Positions 38,608-49,709 of a stretch of DNA of 64,000 nucleotides are shown one piece after another. The stretch comes from Luzula sylvatica (lineage: Eukaryota; Streptophyta; Magnoliopsida; Poales; Juncaceae). The first letter of the stretch is position 1, and every line of letters begins with the position of its first letter. Where the stretch lies: the NCBI GenBank assembly GCA_946800325.1, contig OX326958.1, positions 70,987,264-71,051,263 on the forward strand, given 5' to 3'. The position numbers and the translations under genes are program-made. The notes beneath the pieces were generated by a model that saw only the letters and a program-made list of their open reading frames with translations, was not told the origin of the DNA and did not search any database.

Positions 38608-41600
38608 CGTTCGCGCTGCTGTATTTCTCTCTCCGGGGCGAGCGATTTTGATATAAAAATCGTGCCATTTGGAGAAAGATTGAGAAACCTACAATTGGAC
38701 AATCTTCATATTCAATAATTCAAGATGAAATTACAAAAAAAACTGTATTTTTTGTTAATTCGGGCTCAAAATACATAATTTTCGAAATTCGTCCGCGAAG
38801 CTGCATTTCTCTCGTCGAGGCGAGCGATTTAGATATGAAGATTGTGCCATTTGGAGAAAGTATGAGAAAGTTACAATGTGATAATCTTCATATTCAATAA
38901 TTCATGATGAAATTACCAAAAAAACTGTATTTTCTGTTAATTCGGGTTCAAAATACATAATTTCCCAAATTCGTTCGCGCTGCTGTATTTCTCTCTCCGG
39001 GGCGAGCGATTTTGATATAAAAATCGTGCCATTTGGAGAAAGATTGAGAAACCTACAATAGGACAATCTTCATATTCAATAATTCAAGATGAAATTACAA
39101 AAAAAACTGTATTTTTTGTTAATTCGGGCTCAAAATACATAATTTTCGAAATTCGGCCGCGATGCTGCATTCCTCTCGTCGAGGCGAGCGATTTAGATAT
39201 GAAGATTGTGCCATTTGGAGAAAGTATGAGAAAGTTACAATGTGATAATCTTCATATTCAATAATTCATGATGAAATTACCAAAAAAACTGTATTTTCTG
39301 TTAATTCGGGTTCAAAATACATAATTTCCCAAATTCGTTCGCGCTGCTGTATTTCTCTCTCCGGGGCGAGCGATTTTGATATAAAAATCGTGCCATTTGG
39401 AGAAAGATTGAGAAACCTACAATTGGACAATCTTCATATTCAATAATTCAAGATGAAATTACAAAAAAAACTGTGTTTTTTTTTAATTCTGGCTCAAAAT
39501 ACATAATTTTCGAAATTCGGCCTTGTAGCTGCATTCCTCTCGTCGAGGCGAGCGATTTAGATATGAAGATTGTGCCATTTGGAGAATGTATGAGAAAGTT
39601 ACAATGTGATAATCTTCATATTCAATAATTCATGATGAAATTACCAAAAAAACTGTATTTTCTGTTAATTCGGGTTCAAAATACATAATTTCCCAAATTC
39701 GTTCGCGCTGCTGTATTTCTCTCTCCGGGGCGAGCGATTTTGATATAAAAATCGTGCCATTTGGAGAAAGATTGAGAAACCTACAATTGGACAATCTTCA
39801 TATTCAATAATTCAAGATGAAATTACAAAAAAAACTGTATTTTTTGTTAATTCGGGCTCAAAATACATAATTTTCGAAATTCGGCCGCGATGCTGCATTC
39901 CTCTCGTCGAGGCGAGCGATTTAGATATGAAGATTGTGCCATTTGGAGAAAGTATGAGAAAGTTACAATGTGATAATCTTCATATTCAATAATTCATGAT
40001 GAAATTACCAAAAAAACTGTATTTTCTGTTAATTCGGGTTCAAAATACATAATTTGCCAAATTCGTTCGCGCTGCTGTATTTCTCTCTCCGGGGCGAGCG
40101 ATTTTGATATAAAAATCGTGCCATTTGGAGAAAGATTGAGAAACCTACAATTGGACAATCTTCATATTCAATAATTCAAGATGAAATTACAAAAAAAACT
40201 GTGTTTTTTTTTAATTCTGGCTCAAAATACATAATTTTCGAAATTCGGCCTTGTAGCTGCATTCCTCTCGTCGAGGCGAGCGATTTAGATATGAAGATTG
40301 TGCCATTTGGAGAAAGTATGAGAAAGTTACAATGTGATAATCTTCATATTCAATAATTCATGATGAAATTACCAAAAAAACTGTATTTTCTGTTAATTTG
40401 GGTTCAAAATACATAATTTCCCAAATTCGTTCGCGCTGCTGTATTTCTCTCTCCGGGGCGAGCGATTTTGATATAAAAATCGTGCCATTTGGAGAAAGAT
40501 TGAGAAACCTACAATTGGACAATCTTCATATTCAATAATTCAAGATGAAATTACAAAAAAAACTGTATTTTTTGTTAATTCGGGCTCAAAATACATAATT
40601 TTCGAAATTCGGCCGCGACGCTGCATTCCTCTCGTCGAGGCGAGCGATTTAGATATGAAGATTGTGCCATTTGGAGAAAGTATGAGAAAGTTACAATGTG
40701 ATAATCTTCATATTCAATAATTCATGATGAAATTACAAAAAAAACTGTATTTTCTGTTAATTCGGGTTCAAAATACATAATTTGCCAAATTCGTTCGCGC
40801 TGCTGTATTTCTCTCTCCGGGGCGAGCGATTTTGATATAAAAATCGTGCCATTTGGAGAAAGATTGAGAAACCTACAATTGGACAATCTTCATATTCAAT
40901 AATTCAAGATGAAATTACAAAAAAAACTGTGTTTTTTTTTAATTCTGGCTCAAAATACATAATTTTCGAAATTCGGCCTTGTAGCTGCATTCCTCTCGTC
41001 GAGGCGAGCGATTTTGATATGAAGATCGTGCCATTTGGAGAAAGTATGAGAAAGTTACAATGTGATAATCTTCATATTCAATAATTCATGATGAAATTAC
41101 CAAAAAAACTGTATTTTCTGTTAATTCGGGTTCAAAATACATAATTTCCCAAATTCGTTCGCGCTGCTGTATTTCTCTCTCCGGGGCGAGCGATTTTGAT
41201 ATAAAAATCGTGCCATTTGGAGAAAGATTGAGAAACCTACAATTGGACAATCTTCATATTCAATAATTCAAGATGAAATTACAAAAAAAACTGTATTTTT
41301 TGTTAATTCGGGCTCAAAATACATAATTTTCGAAATTCGGCCGCGATGCTGCATTCCTCTCGTCGAGGCGAGCGATTTAGATATGAAGATTGTGCCATTT
41401 GGAGAAAGTATGAGAAAGTTACAATGTGATAATCTTCATATTCAATAATTCATGATGAAATTAGCAAAAAAACTGTATTTTCTGTTAATTCGGGTTCAAA
41501 ATACATAATTTCCCAAATTCGTTCGCGCTGCTGTAATTCTCTCTCCGGGGCGAGCGATTTTGATATAAAAATCGTGCCATTTGGAGAAAGATTGAGAAAC

Positions 41601-42975
41601 CTACAATTGGACAATCTTCATATTCAATAATTCAAGATGAAATTACAAAAAAAAATGTGTTTTTTTTTAATTCGGGCTCAAAATACATAATTTTCGAAAT
41701 TCGGCCGCGACGCTGCATTCCTCTCGTCGAGGCGAGCGATTTAGATATGAAGATTGTGCCATTTGGAGAAAGTATGAGAAAGTTACAATGTGATAATCTT
41801 CATATTCAATAATTCATGATGAAATTACCAAAAAAACTGTATTTTCTGTTAATTCGGGTTCAAAATACATAATTTGCCAAATTCGTTCGCGCAGCTGTAT
41901 TTCTCTCTCCGGGGCGAGCGATTTTGATATAAAAATCGTGCCATTTGGAGAAAGATTGAGAAACCTACAATTGGACAATCTTCATATTCAATAATTCAAG
42001 AGGAAATTACAAAAAAAACTGTATTTTTTGTTAATTCGGACTCAAAATACATAATTTTCGAAATTCGGCCGCGATGCTGCATTCCTCTCGTCGAGGCGAG
42101 CGATTTAGATATGAAGATTGTGCCATTTGGAGAAAGTATGAGAAAGTTACAATGTGATAATCTTCATATTCAATAATTCATGATGAAATTACCAAAAAAA
42201 CTGTATTTTCTGTTAATTCGGCTTCAAAATACATAATTTCCCAAATTCGTTCGCGCTGCTGTATTTTTCTCTCCGGGGCGAGCGATTTTGATATAAAAAT
42301 CGTGCCATTTGGAGAAAGATTGAGAAACCTACAATTGGACAATCTTCATATTCAATAATTCAAGATGAAATTACAAAAAAAACTGTATTTTTTGTTAATT
42401 CGGGCTCAAAATACATAATTTTCGAAATTCGGCCGCGATGCTGCATTCCTCTCGTCGAGGCGAGCGATTTAGATATGAAGATTGTGCCATTTGGAGAAAG
42501 TATGAGAAAGTTACAATGTGATAATCTTCATATTCAATAATTCATGATGAAATTACCAAAAAAACTGTATTTTCTGTTAATTCGGGTTCAAAATACATAA
42601 TTTGCCAAATTCGTTCGCGCTGCTGTATTTCTCTCTCCGGGGCGAGCGATTTTGATATAAAAATCGTGCCATTTGGAGAAAGATTGAGAAACCTACAATT
42701 GGACAATCTTCATATTCAATAATTCAAGATGAAATTACAAAAAAAACTGTGTTTTTTTTTAATTCTGGCTCAAAATACATAATTTTCGAAATTCGGCCTT
42801 GTAGCTGCATTCCTCTCGTCGAGGCGAGCGATTTTGATATGAAGATCGTGCCATTTGGAGAAAGTATGAGAAAGTTACAATGTGATAATCTTCATATTCA
42901 ATAATTCATGATGAAATTACCAAAAAAACTGTATTTTCTGTTAATTCGGGTTCAAAATACATAATTTCCCAAATT
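38608..42975. repeat. 4368-bp (12-dimer) tandem duplication, copy 2
   Basis: It abuts copy 1 directly. Private changes include 'gctgcatttctc' (about 38806), 'gcgcagctg' (about 41891) and 'cggactc' (about 42038). The two copies have different sequence before the first A ('tgccaaattcg' against 'tcccaaattcg'), as expected for a head-to-tail duplication made by one unequal exchange. Confidence 0.9.
40792..42611. repeat. 1820-bp (5-dimer) HOR, unit 1
   Basis: Order: long-T A with 'ccttgtag' B; A with 'gatttag' B carrying 'aattagcaaa'; 'ctgtaattc' A with long T run; A with 'agaggaaatt'; A with 'tatttttctctcc'. It is followed directly by a second unit, and an older copy lies at 36424-38243 through the 4368-bp duplication. 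Confidence 0.85.
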
Positions 42976-44431
42976 CGTTCGCGCTGCTGTATTTCTCTCT
43001 CCGGGGCGAGCGATTTTGATATAAAAATCGTGCCATTTGGAGAAAGATTGAGAAACCTACAATTGGACAATCTTCATATTCAATAATTCAAGATGAAATT
43101 ACAAAAAAAACTGTATTTTTTGTTAATTCGGTCTCAAAATACATAATTTTCGAAATTCGGCCGCGATGCTGCATTCCTCTCGTCGAGGCGAGCGATTTAG
43201 ATATGAAGATTGTGCCATTTGGAGAAAGTATGAGAAAGTTACAAAGTGATAATCTTCATATTCAATAATTCATGATGAAATTAGCAAAAAAACTGTATTT
43301 TCTGTTAATTCGGGTTCAAAATACATAATTTCCCAAATTCGTTCGCGCTGCTGTAATTCTCTCTCCGGGGCGAGCGATTTTGATATAAAAATCGTGCCAT
43401 TTGGAGAAAGATTGAGAAACCTACAATTGGACAATCTTCATATTCAATAATTCAAGATGAAATTACAAAAAAAACTGTGTTTTTTTTTAATTCGGGCTCA
43501 AAATACATAATTTTCGAAATTCGGCCGCGATGCTGCATTCCTCTCGTCGAGGCGAGCGATTTAGATATGAAGATTGTGCCATTTGGAGAAAGTATGAGAA
43601 AGTTACAATGTGATAATCTTCATATTCAATAATTCATGATGAAATTACCAAAAAAACTGTATTTTCTGTTAATTCGGGTTCAAAATACATAATTTGCCAA
43701 ATTCGTTCGCGCTGCTGTATTTCTCTCTCCGGGGCGAGCGATTTTGATATAAAAATCGTGCCATTTGGAGAAAGATTGAGAAACCTACAATTGGACAATC
43801 TTCATATTCAATAATTCAAGAGGAAATTACAAAAAAAACTGTATTTTTTGTTAATTCGGGCTCAAAATACATAATTTTCGAAATTCGGCCGCGATGCTGC
43901 ATTCCTCTCGTCGAGGCGAGCGATTTAGATATGAAGATTGTGCCATTTGGAGAAAGTATGAGAAAGTTACAATGTGATAATCTTCATATTCAATAATTCA
44001 TGATGAAATTACCAAAAAAACTGTATTTTCTGTTAATTCGGCTTCAAAATACATAATTTCCCAAATTCGTTCGCGCTGCTGTATTTTTCTCTCCGGGGCG
44101 AGCGATTTTGATATAAAAATCGTGCCATTTGGAGAAAGATTGAGAAACCTACAATCGGACAATCTTCATATTCAATAATTCAAGATGAAATTACAAAAAA
44201 AACTGTATTTTTTGTTAATTCGGGCTCAAAATACATAATTTTCGAAATTCGGCCGCGATGCTGCATTCCTCTCGTCGAGGCGAGCTATTTAGATATGAAG
44301 ATTGTGCCATTTGGAGAAAGTATTAGAAAGTTACAATGTGATAATCTTCATATTCAATAATTCATGATGAAATTACCAAAAAAACTGTATTTTCTGTTAA
44401 TTCGGGTTCAAAATACATAATTTCCCAAATT
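42612..44431. repeat. 1820-bp (5-dimer) HOR, unit 2
   Basis: Markers at +1820 bp: 'ccttgtag' 40977 and 42797, 'agaggaaatt' 41999 and 43819. This copy has more private changes than its neighbours: 'cggtctc' (43130), 'acaaagtgat' (43242), 'acaatcggac' (44152), 'gagctattt' (44283) and 'tattagaaag' (44321). Confidence 0.85.
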
Positions 44432-47400
44432 CGTTCGCGCTGCTGTATTTCTCTCTCCGGGGCGAGCGATTTTGATATAAAAATCGTGCCATTTGGAGAA
44501 AGATTGAGAAACCTACAATTGGACAATCTTCATATTCAATAATTCAAGATGAAATTACAAAAAAAACTGTGTTTTTTTTTAATTCTGGCTCAAAATACAT
44601 AATTTTCGAAATTCGGCCTTGTAGCTGCATTCCTCTCGTCGAGGCGAGCGATTTTGATATGAAGATCGTGCCATTTGGAGAAAGTATGAGAAAGTTACAA
44701 TGTGATAATCTTCATAGTCAATAATTCATGATGAAATTACCAAAAAAACTGTATTTTCTGTTAATTCGGGTTCAAAATACATAATTTGCCAAATTCGTTC
44801 GCGCTGCTGTATTTCTCTCTCCGGGGCGAGCGATTTTGATATAAAAATCGTGCCATTTGGAGAAAGATTGAGAAACCTACAATTGGACAATCTTCATATT
44901 CAATAATTCAAGATGAAATTACAAAAAAAACTGTATTTTTTGTTAATTCGGGCTCAAAATACATAATTTTCGAAATTCGACCGCGTGGCTGCATTCCTCT
45001 CGTCGAGGCGAGCGATTTTGATATGAAGATCGTGCCATTTGGAGAAAGTATGAGAAAGTTACAATGTGATAATCTTCATATTCAATAATTCATGATGAAA
45101 TTACCAAAAAAACTGTATTTTCTGTTAATTCGGGTTCAAAATACATAATTTACCAAATTCGTTCGCGCTGCTGTATTTCTCTCTCCGGGGCGAGCGATTT
45201 TGATATAAAAATCGTGCCATTTGGAGAAAGATTGAGAAACCTACAATTGGACAATCTTCATATTCAATAATTCAAGATGAAATTACAAAAAAAACTGTAT
45301 TTTTTGTTAATTCGGGCTCAAAATACATAATTTTCGAAATTCGGCCGCGATGCTGCATTCCTCTCGTCGAGGCGAGCGATTTAGATATGAAGATTGTGCC
45401 ATTTGGAGAAAGTATGAGAAAGTTACAATGTGATAATCTTCATATTCAATAATTCATGATGAAATTAGCAAAAAAACTGTATTTTCTGTTAATTCGGGTT
45501 CAAAATACATAATTTGCCAAATTCGTTCGCGCTGCTGTATTTCTCTCTCCGGGGCGAGCGATTTTGATATAAAAATCGTGCCATTTGGAGAAAGATTGAG
45601 AAACCTACAATTGGACAATCTTCATATTCAATAATTCAAGATGAAATTACAAAAAAAACTGTGTTTTTTTTTAATTCTGGCTCAAAATACATAATTTTCG
45701 AAATTCGGCCTTGTAGCTGCATTCCTCTCGTCGAGGCGAGCGATTTTGATATGAAGATCGTGCCATTTGGAGAAAGTATGAGAAAGTTACAATGTGATAA
45801 TCTTCATAGTCAATAATTCATGATGAAATTACCAAAAAAACTGTATTTTCTGTTAATTCGGGTTCAAAATACATAATTTGCCAAATTCGTTCGCGCTGCT
45901 GTATTTCTCTCTCCGGGGCGAGCGATTTTGATATAAAAATCGTGCCATTTGGAGAAAGATTGAGAAACCTACAATTGGACAATCTTCATATTCAATAATT
46001 CAAGATGAAATTACAAAAAAAACTGTATTTTTTGTTAATTCGGGCTCAAAATACATAATTTTCGAAATTCGACCGCGTGGCTGCATTCCTCTCGTCGAGG
46101 CGAGCGATTTTGATATGAAGATCGTGCCATTTGGAGAAAGTATGAGAAAGTTACAATGTGATAATCTTCATATTCAATAATTCATGATGAAATTACCAAA
46201 AAAACTGTATTTTCTGTTAATTCGGGTTCAAAATACATAATTTCCCAAATTCGTTCGCGCTGCTGTATTTCTCTCTCCGGGGCGAGCGATTTTGATATAA
46301 AAATCGTGCCATTTGGAGAAAGATTGAGAAACCTACAATTGGACAATCTTCATATTCAATAATTCAAGATGAAATTACAAAAAAAACTGTATTTTTTGTT
46401 AATTCGGGCTCAAAATACATAATTTTCGAAATTCGGCCGCGATGCTGCATTCCTCTCGTCGAGGCGAGCGATTTAGATATGAAGATTGTGCCATTTGGAG
46501 AAAGTATGAGAAAGTTACAATGTGATAATCTTCATATTCAATAATTCATGATGAAATTAGCAAAAAAACTGTATTTTCTGTTAATTCGGGTTCAAAATAC
46601 ATAATTTGCCAAATTCGTTCGCGCTGCTGTATTTCTCTCTCCGGGGCGAGCGATTTTGATATAAAAATCGTGCCATTTGGAGAAAGATTGAGAAACCTAC
46701 AATTGGACAATCTTCATATTCAATAATTCAAGATGAAATTACAAAAAAAACTGTGTTTTTTTTTAATTCTGGCTCAAAATACATAATTTTCGAAATTCGG
46801 CCTTGTAGCTGCATTCCTCTCGTCGAGGCGAGCGATTTTGATATGAAGATCGTGCCATTTGGAGAAAGTATGAGAAAGTTACAATGTGATAATCTTCATA
46901 GTCAATAATTCATGATGAAATTACCAAAAAAACTGTATTTTCTGTTAATTCGGGTTCAAAATACATAATTTGCCAAATTCGTTCGCGCTGCTGTATTTCT
47001 CTCTCCGGGGCGAGCGATTTTGATATAAAAATCGTGCCATTTGGAGAAAGATTGAGAAACCTACAATTGGACAATCTTCATATTCAATAATTCAAGATGA
47101 AATTACAAAAAAAACTGTATTTTTTGTTAATTCGGGCTCAAAATACATAATTTTCGAAATTCGACCGCGTGGCTGCATTCCTCTCGTCGAGGCGAGCGAT
47201 TTTGATATGAAGATCGTGCCATTTGGAGAAAGTATGAGAAAGTTACAATGTGATAATCTTCATATTCAATAATTCATGATGAAATTACCAAAAAAACTGT
47301 ATTTTCTGTTAATTCGGGTTCAAAATACATAATTTCCCAAATTCGTTCGCGCTGCTGTATTTCTCTCTCCGGGGCGAGCGATTTTGATATAAAAATCGTG

Positions 47401-48799
47401 CCATTTGGAGAAAGATTGAGAAACCTACAATTGGACAATCTTCATATTCAATAATTCAAGATGAAATTACAAAAAAAACTGTATTTTTTGTTAATTCGGG
47501 CTCAAAATACATAATTTTCGAAATTCGGCCGCGATGCTGCATTCCTCTCGTCGAGGCGAGCGATTTAGATATGAAGATTGTGCCATTTGGAGAAAGTATG
47601 AGAAAGTTACAATGTGATAATCTTCATATTCAATAATTCATGATGAAATTAGCAAAAAAACTGTATTTTCTGTTAATTCGGGTTCAAAATACATAATTTG
47701 CCAAATTCGTTCGCGCTGCTGTATTTCTCTCTCCGGGGCGAGCGATTTTGATATAAAAATCGTGCCATTTGGAGAAAGATTGAGAAACCTACAATTGGAC
47801 AATCTTCATATTCAATAATTCAAGATGAAATTACAAAAAAAACTGTGTTTTTTTTTAATTCTGGCTCAAAATACATAATTTTCGAAATTCGGCCTTGTAG
47901 CTGCATTCCTCTCGTCGAGGCGAGCGATTTTGATATGAAGATCGTGCCATTTGGAGAAAGTATGAGAAAGTTACAATGTGATAATCTTCATAGTCAATAA
48001 TTCATGATGAAATTACCAAAAAAACTGTATTTTCTGTTAATTCGGGTTCAAAATACATAATTTGCCAAATTCGTTCGCGCTGCTGTATTTCTCTCTCCGG
48101 GGCGAGCGATTTTGATATAAAAATCGTGCCATTTGGAGAAAGATTGAGAAACCTACAATTGGACAATCTTCATATTCAATAATTCAAGATGAAATTACAA
48201 AAAAAACTGTATTTTTTGTTAATTCGGGCTCAAAATACATAATTTTCGAAATTCGACCGCGTGGCTGCATTCCTCTCGTCGAGGCGAGCGATTTTGATAT
48301 GAAGATCGTGCCATTTGGAGAAAGTATGAGAAAGTTACAATGTGATAATCTTCATATTCAATAATTCATGATGAAATTACCAAAAAAACTGTATTTTCTG
48401 TTAATTCGGGTTCAAAATACATAATTTCCCAAATTCGTTCGCGCTGCTGTATTTCTCTCTCCGGGGCGAGCGATTTTGATATAAAAATCGTGCCATTTGG
48501 AGAAAGATTGAGAAACCTACAATTGGACAATCTTCATATTCAATAATTCAAGATGAAATTACAAAAAAAACTGTATTTTTTGTTAATTCGGGCTCAAAAT
48601 ACATAATTTTCGAAATTCGGCCGCGATGCTGCATTCCTCTCGTCGAGGCGAGCGATTTAGATATGAAGATTGTGCCATTTGGAGAAAGTATGAGAAAGTT
48701 ACAATGTGATAATCTTCATATTCAATAATTCATGATGAAATTAGCAAAAAAACTGTATTTTCTGTTAATTAGGGTTCAAAATACATAATTTCCCAAATT
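44432..48799. repeat. 1092-bp (3-dimer) HOR, four near-identical units
   Basis: Units start at 44432, 45524, 46616 and 47708, each exactly 1092 bp. Order: long-T A ('aattctggctc') with 'ccttgtag' B carrying 'ttcatagtca' (44711, 45803, 46895, 47987); A with 'accgcgtgg' B; A with 'gatttag' B carrying 'attagcaaa'. Units 2 and 3 look identical by eye. Unit 1 has 'aatttaccaaa' near 45151, and unit 4 ends with 'ttaattagggttc' and 'aatttcccaaa'. This is the most homogeneous part of the window, which suggests the most recent amplification. Confidence 0.92.
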
Positions 48800-49345
48800 C
48801 GTTCGCGCTGCTGTAATTCTCTCTCCGGGGCGAGCGATTTTGATATAAAAATCGTGCCATTTGGAGAAAGATTGAGAAACCTACAATTGGACAATCTTCA
48901 TATTCAATAATTCAAGATGAAATTACAAAAAAAACTGTGTTTTTTTTTAATTCGGGATCAAAATACATAATTTTCGAAATTCGGCCGCGATGCTGCATTC
49001 CTCTCGTCGAGGCGAGCGATTTAGATATGAAGATTGTGCCATTTTGAGAAAGTATGAGAAAGTTACAATGTGATAATCTTCATATTCAATAATTCATGAT
49101 GAAATTACCAAAAAAACTGTATTTTCTGTTAATTCGGGTTCAAAATACATAATTTGCCAAATTCGTTCGCGCTGCTGTATTTCTCTCTCCGGGGCGAGCG
49201 ATTTTGATATAAAAATCGTGCCATTTGGAGAAAGATTGAGAAACCTACAATTGGACAATCTTCATATTCAATAATTCAAGAGGAAATTACAAAAAAAACT
49301 GTATTTTTTGTTAATTCGGTTTCAAATTACATAATTTCCCAAATT
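48800..49345. repeat. Transition dimer between proximal and distal subfamilies
   Basis: The A at 48800 is of the 'ctgtaattc' long-T type found in the 1820-bp HOR, with private changes 'cgggatcaaa' (48955) and, in the next B, 'attttgagaaag' (49041). The A at 49164 carries 'agaggaaatt' but ends 'aattcggtttcaaattac' and is followed by another A. This is the point where the distal sequence type begins. Confidence 0.75.
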
Positions 49346-49366
49346 CATTCGCGCTGCTGTATTTCT

Positions 49367-49380
49367 CTCGCCGGGGCGAG
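49367..49380. other. Perfect 14-bp GC-rich hairpin in distal A heads
   Basis: 'ctcgccggggcgag' is a perfect 6-bp inverted repeat (CTCGCC / GGCGAG) with a two-base loop. In the first 49 kb the A form 'ctctccggggcgag' has one mismatch in the stem, and the B form 'ctcgtcgaggcgag' also has one. The distal form is found in nearly all A copies after 49.3 kb and also in chimeric B copies near 55920 and 57560. Confidence 0.75.
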
Positions 49381-49527
49381 TGATTTTGATATAAAAATCG
49401 TCCCATTTGGAGAAAGATTGAGAAACCTACAATTGGACAATCTTCATATTCAATAATTCAAGATGAAATTACAAAAAAACCTGTATTTTTTGTTAATTCG
49501 GGCTCAAAATATATAATTTCCCAAATT

Positions 49528-49709
49528 CGTTCGCGCTGCTGTATTTCTCTCGCCGGGGCGAGCGATTTTGATATAAAAATCGTCCCATTTGGAGAAAGAT
49601 TGAGAAACCTACAATTGGACAACCTTCATATTCAATAATTCATGATGAAATTACCAAAAAAACTGTATTTTCTGTTAATTCGGGTTCAAAATACATAATT
49701 TGCCAAATT
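49528..49709. repeat. A/B hybrid monomer at the distal boundary
   Basis: The first half is A with the distal head ('ctctcgccgggg', 'atcgtccc', 'aaacctacaattggacaacc') and the second half is B ('aattcatgatgaaattacc', 'tattttctgttaattcgggt'). The switch lies in 'cttcatattcaataattca', about 50 bp further in than in the 12.6 kb hybrid, so the two hybrids arose independently. It is followed by an A with the proximal head 'ctctctccgggg' (49710). Confidence 0.85.
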
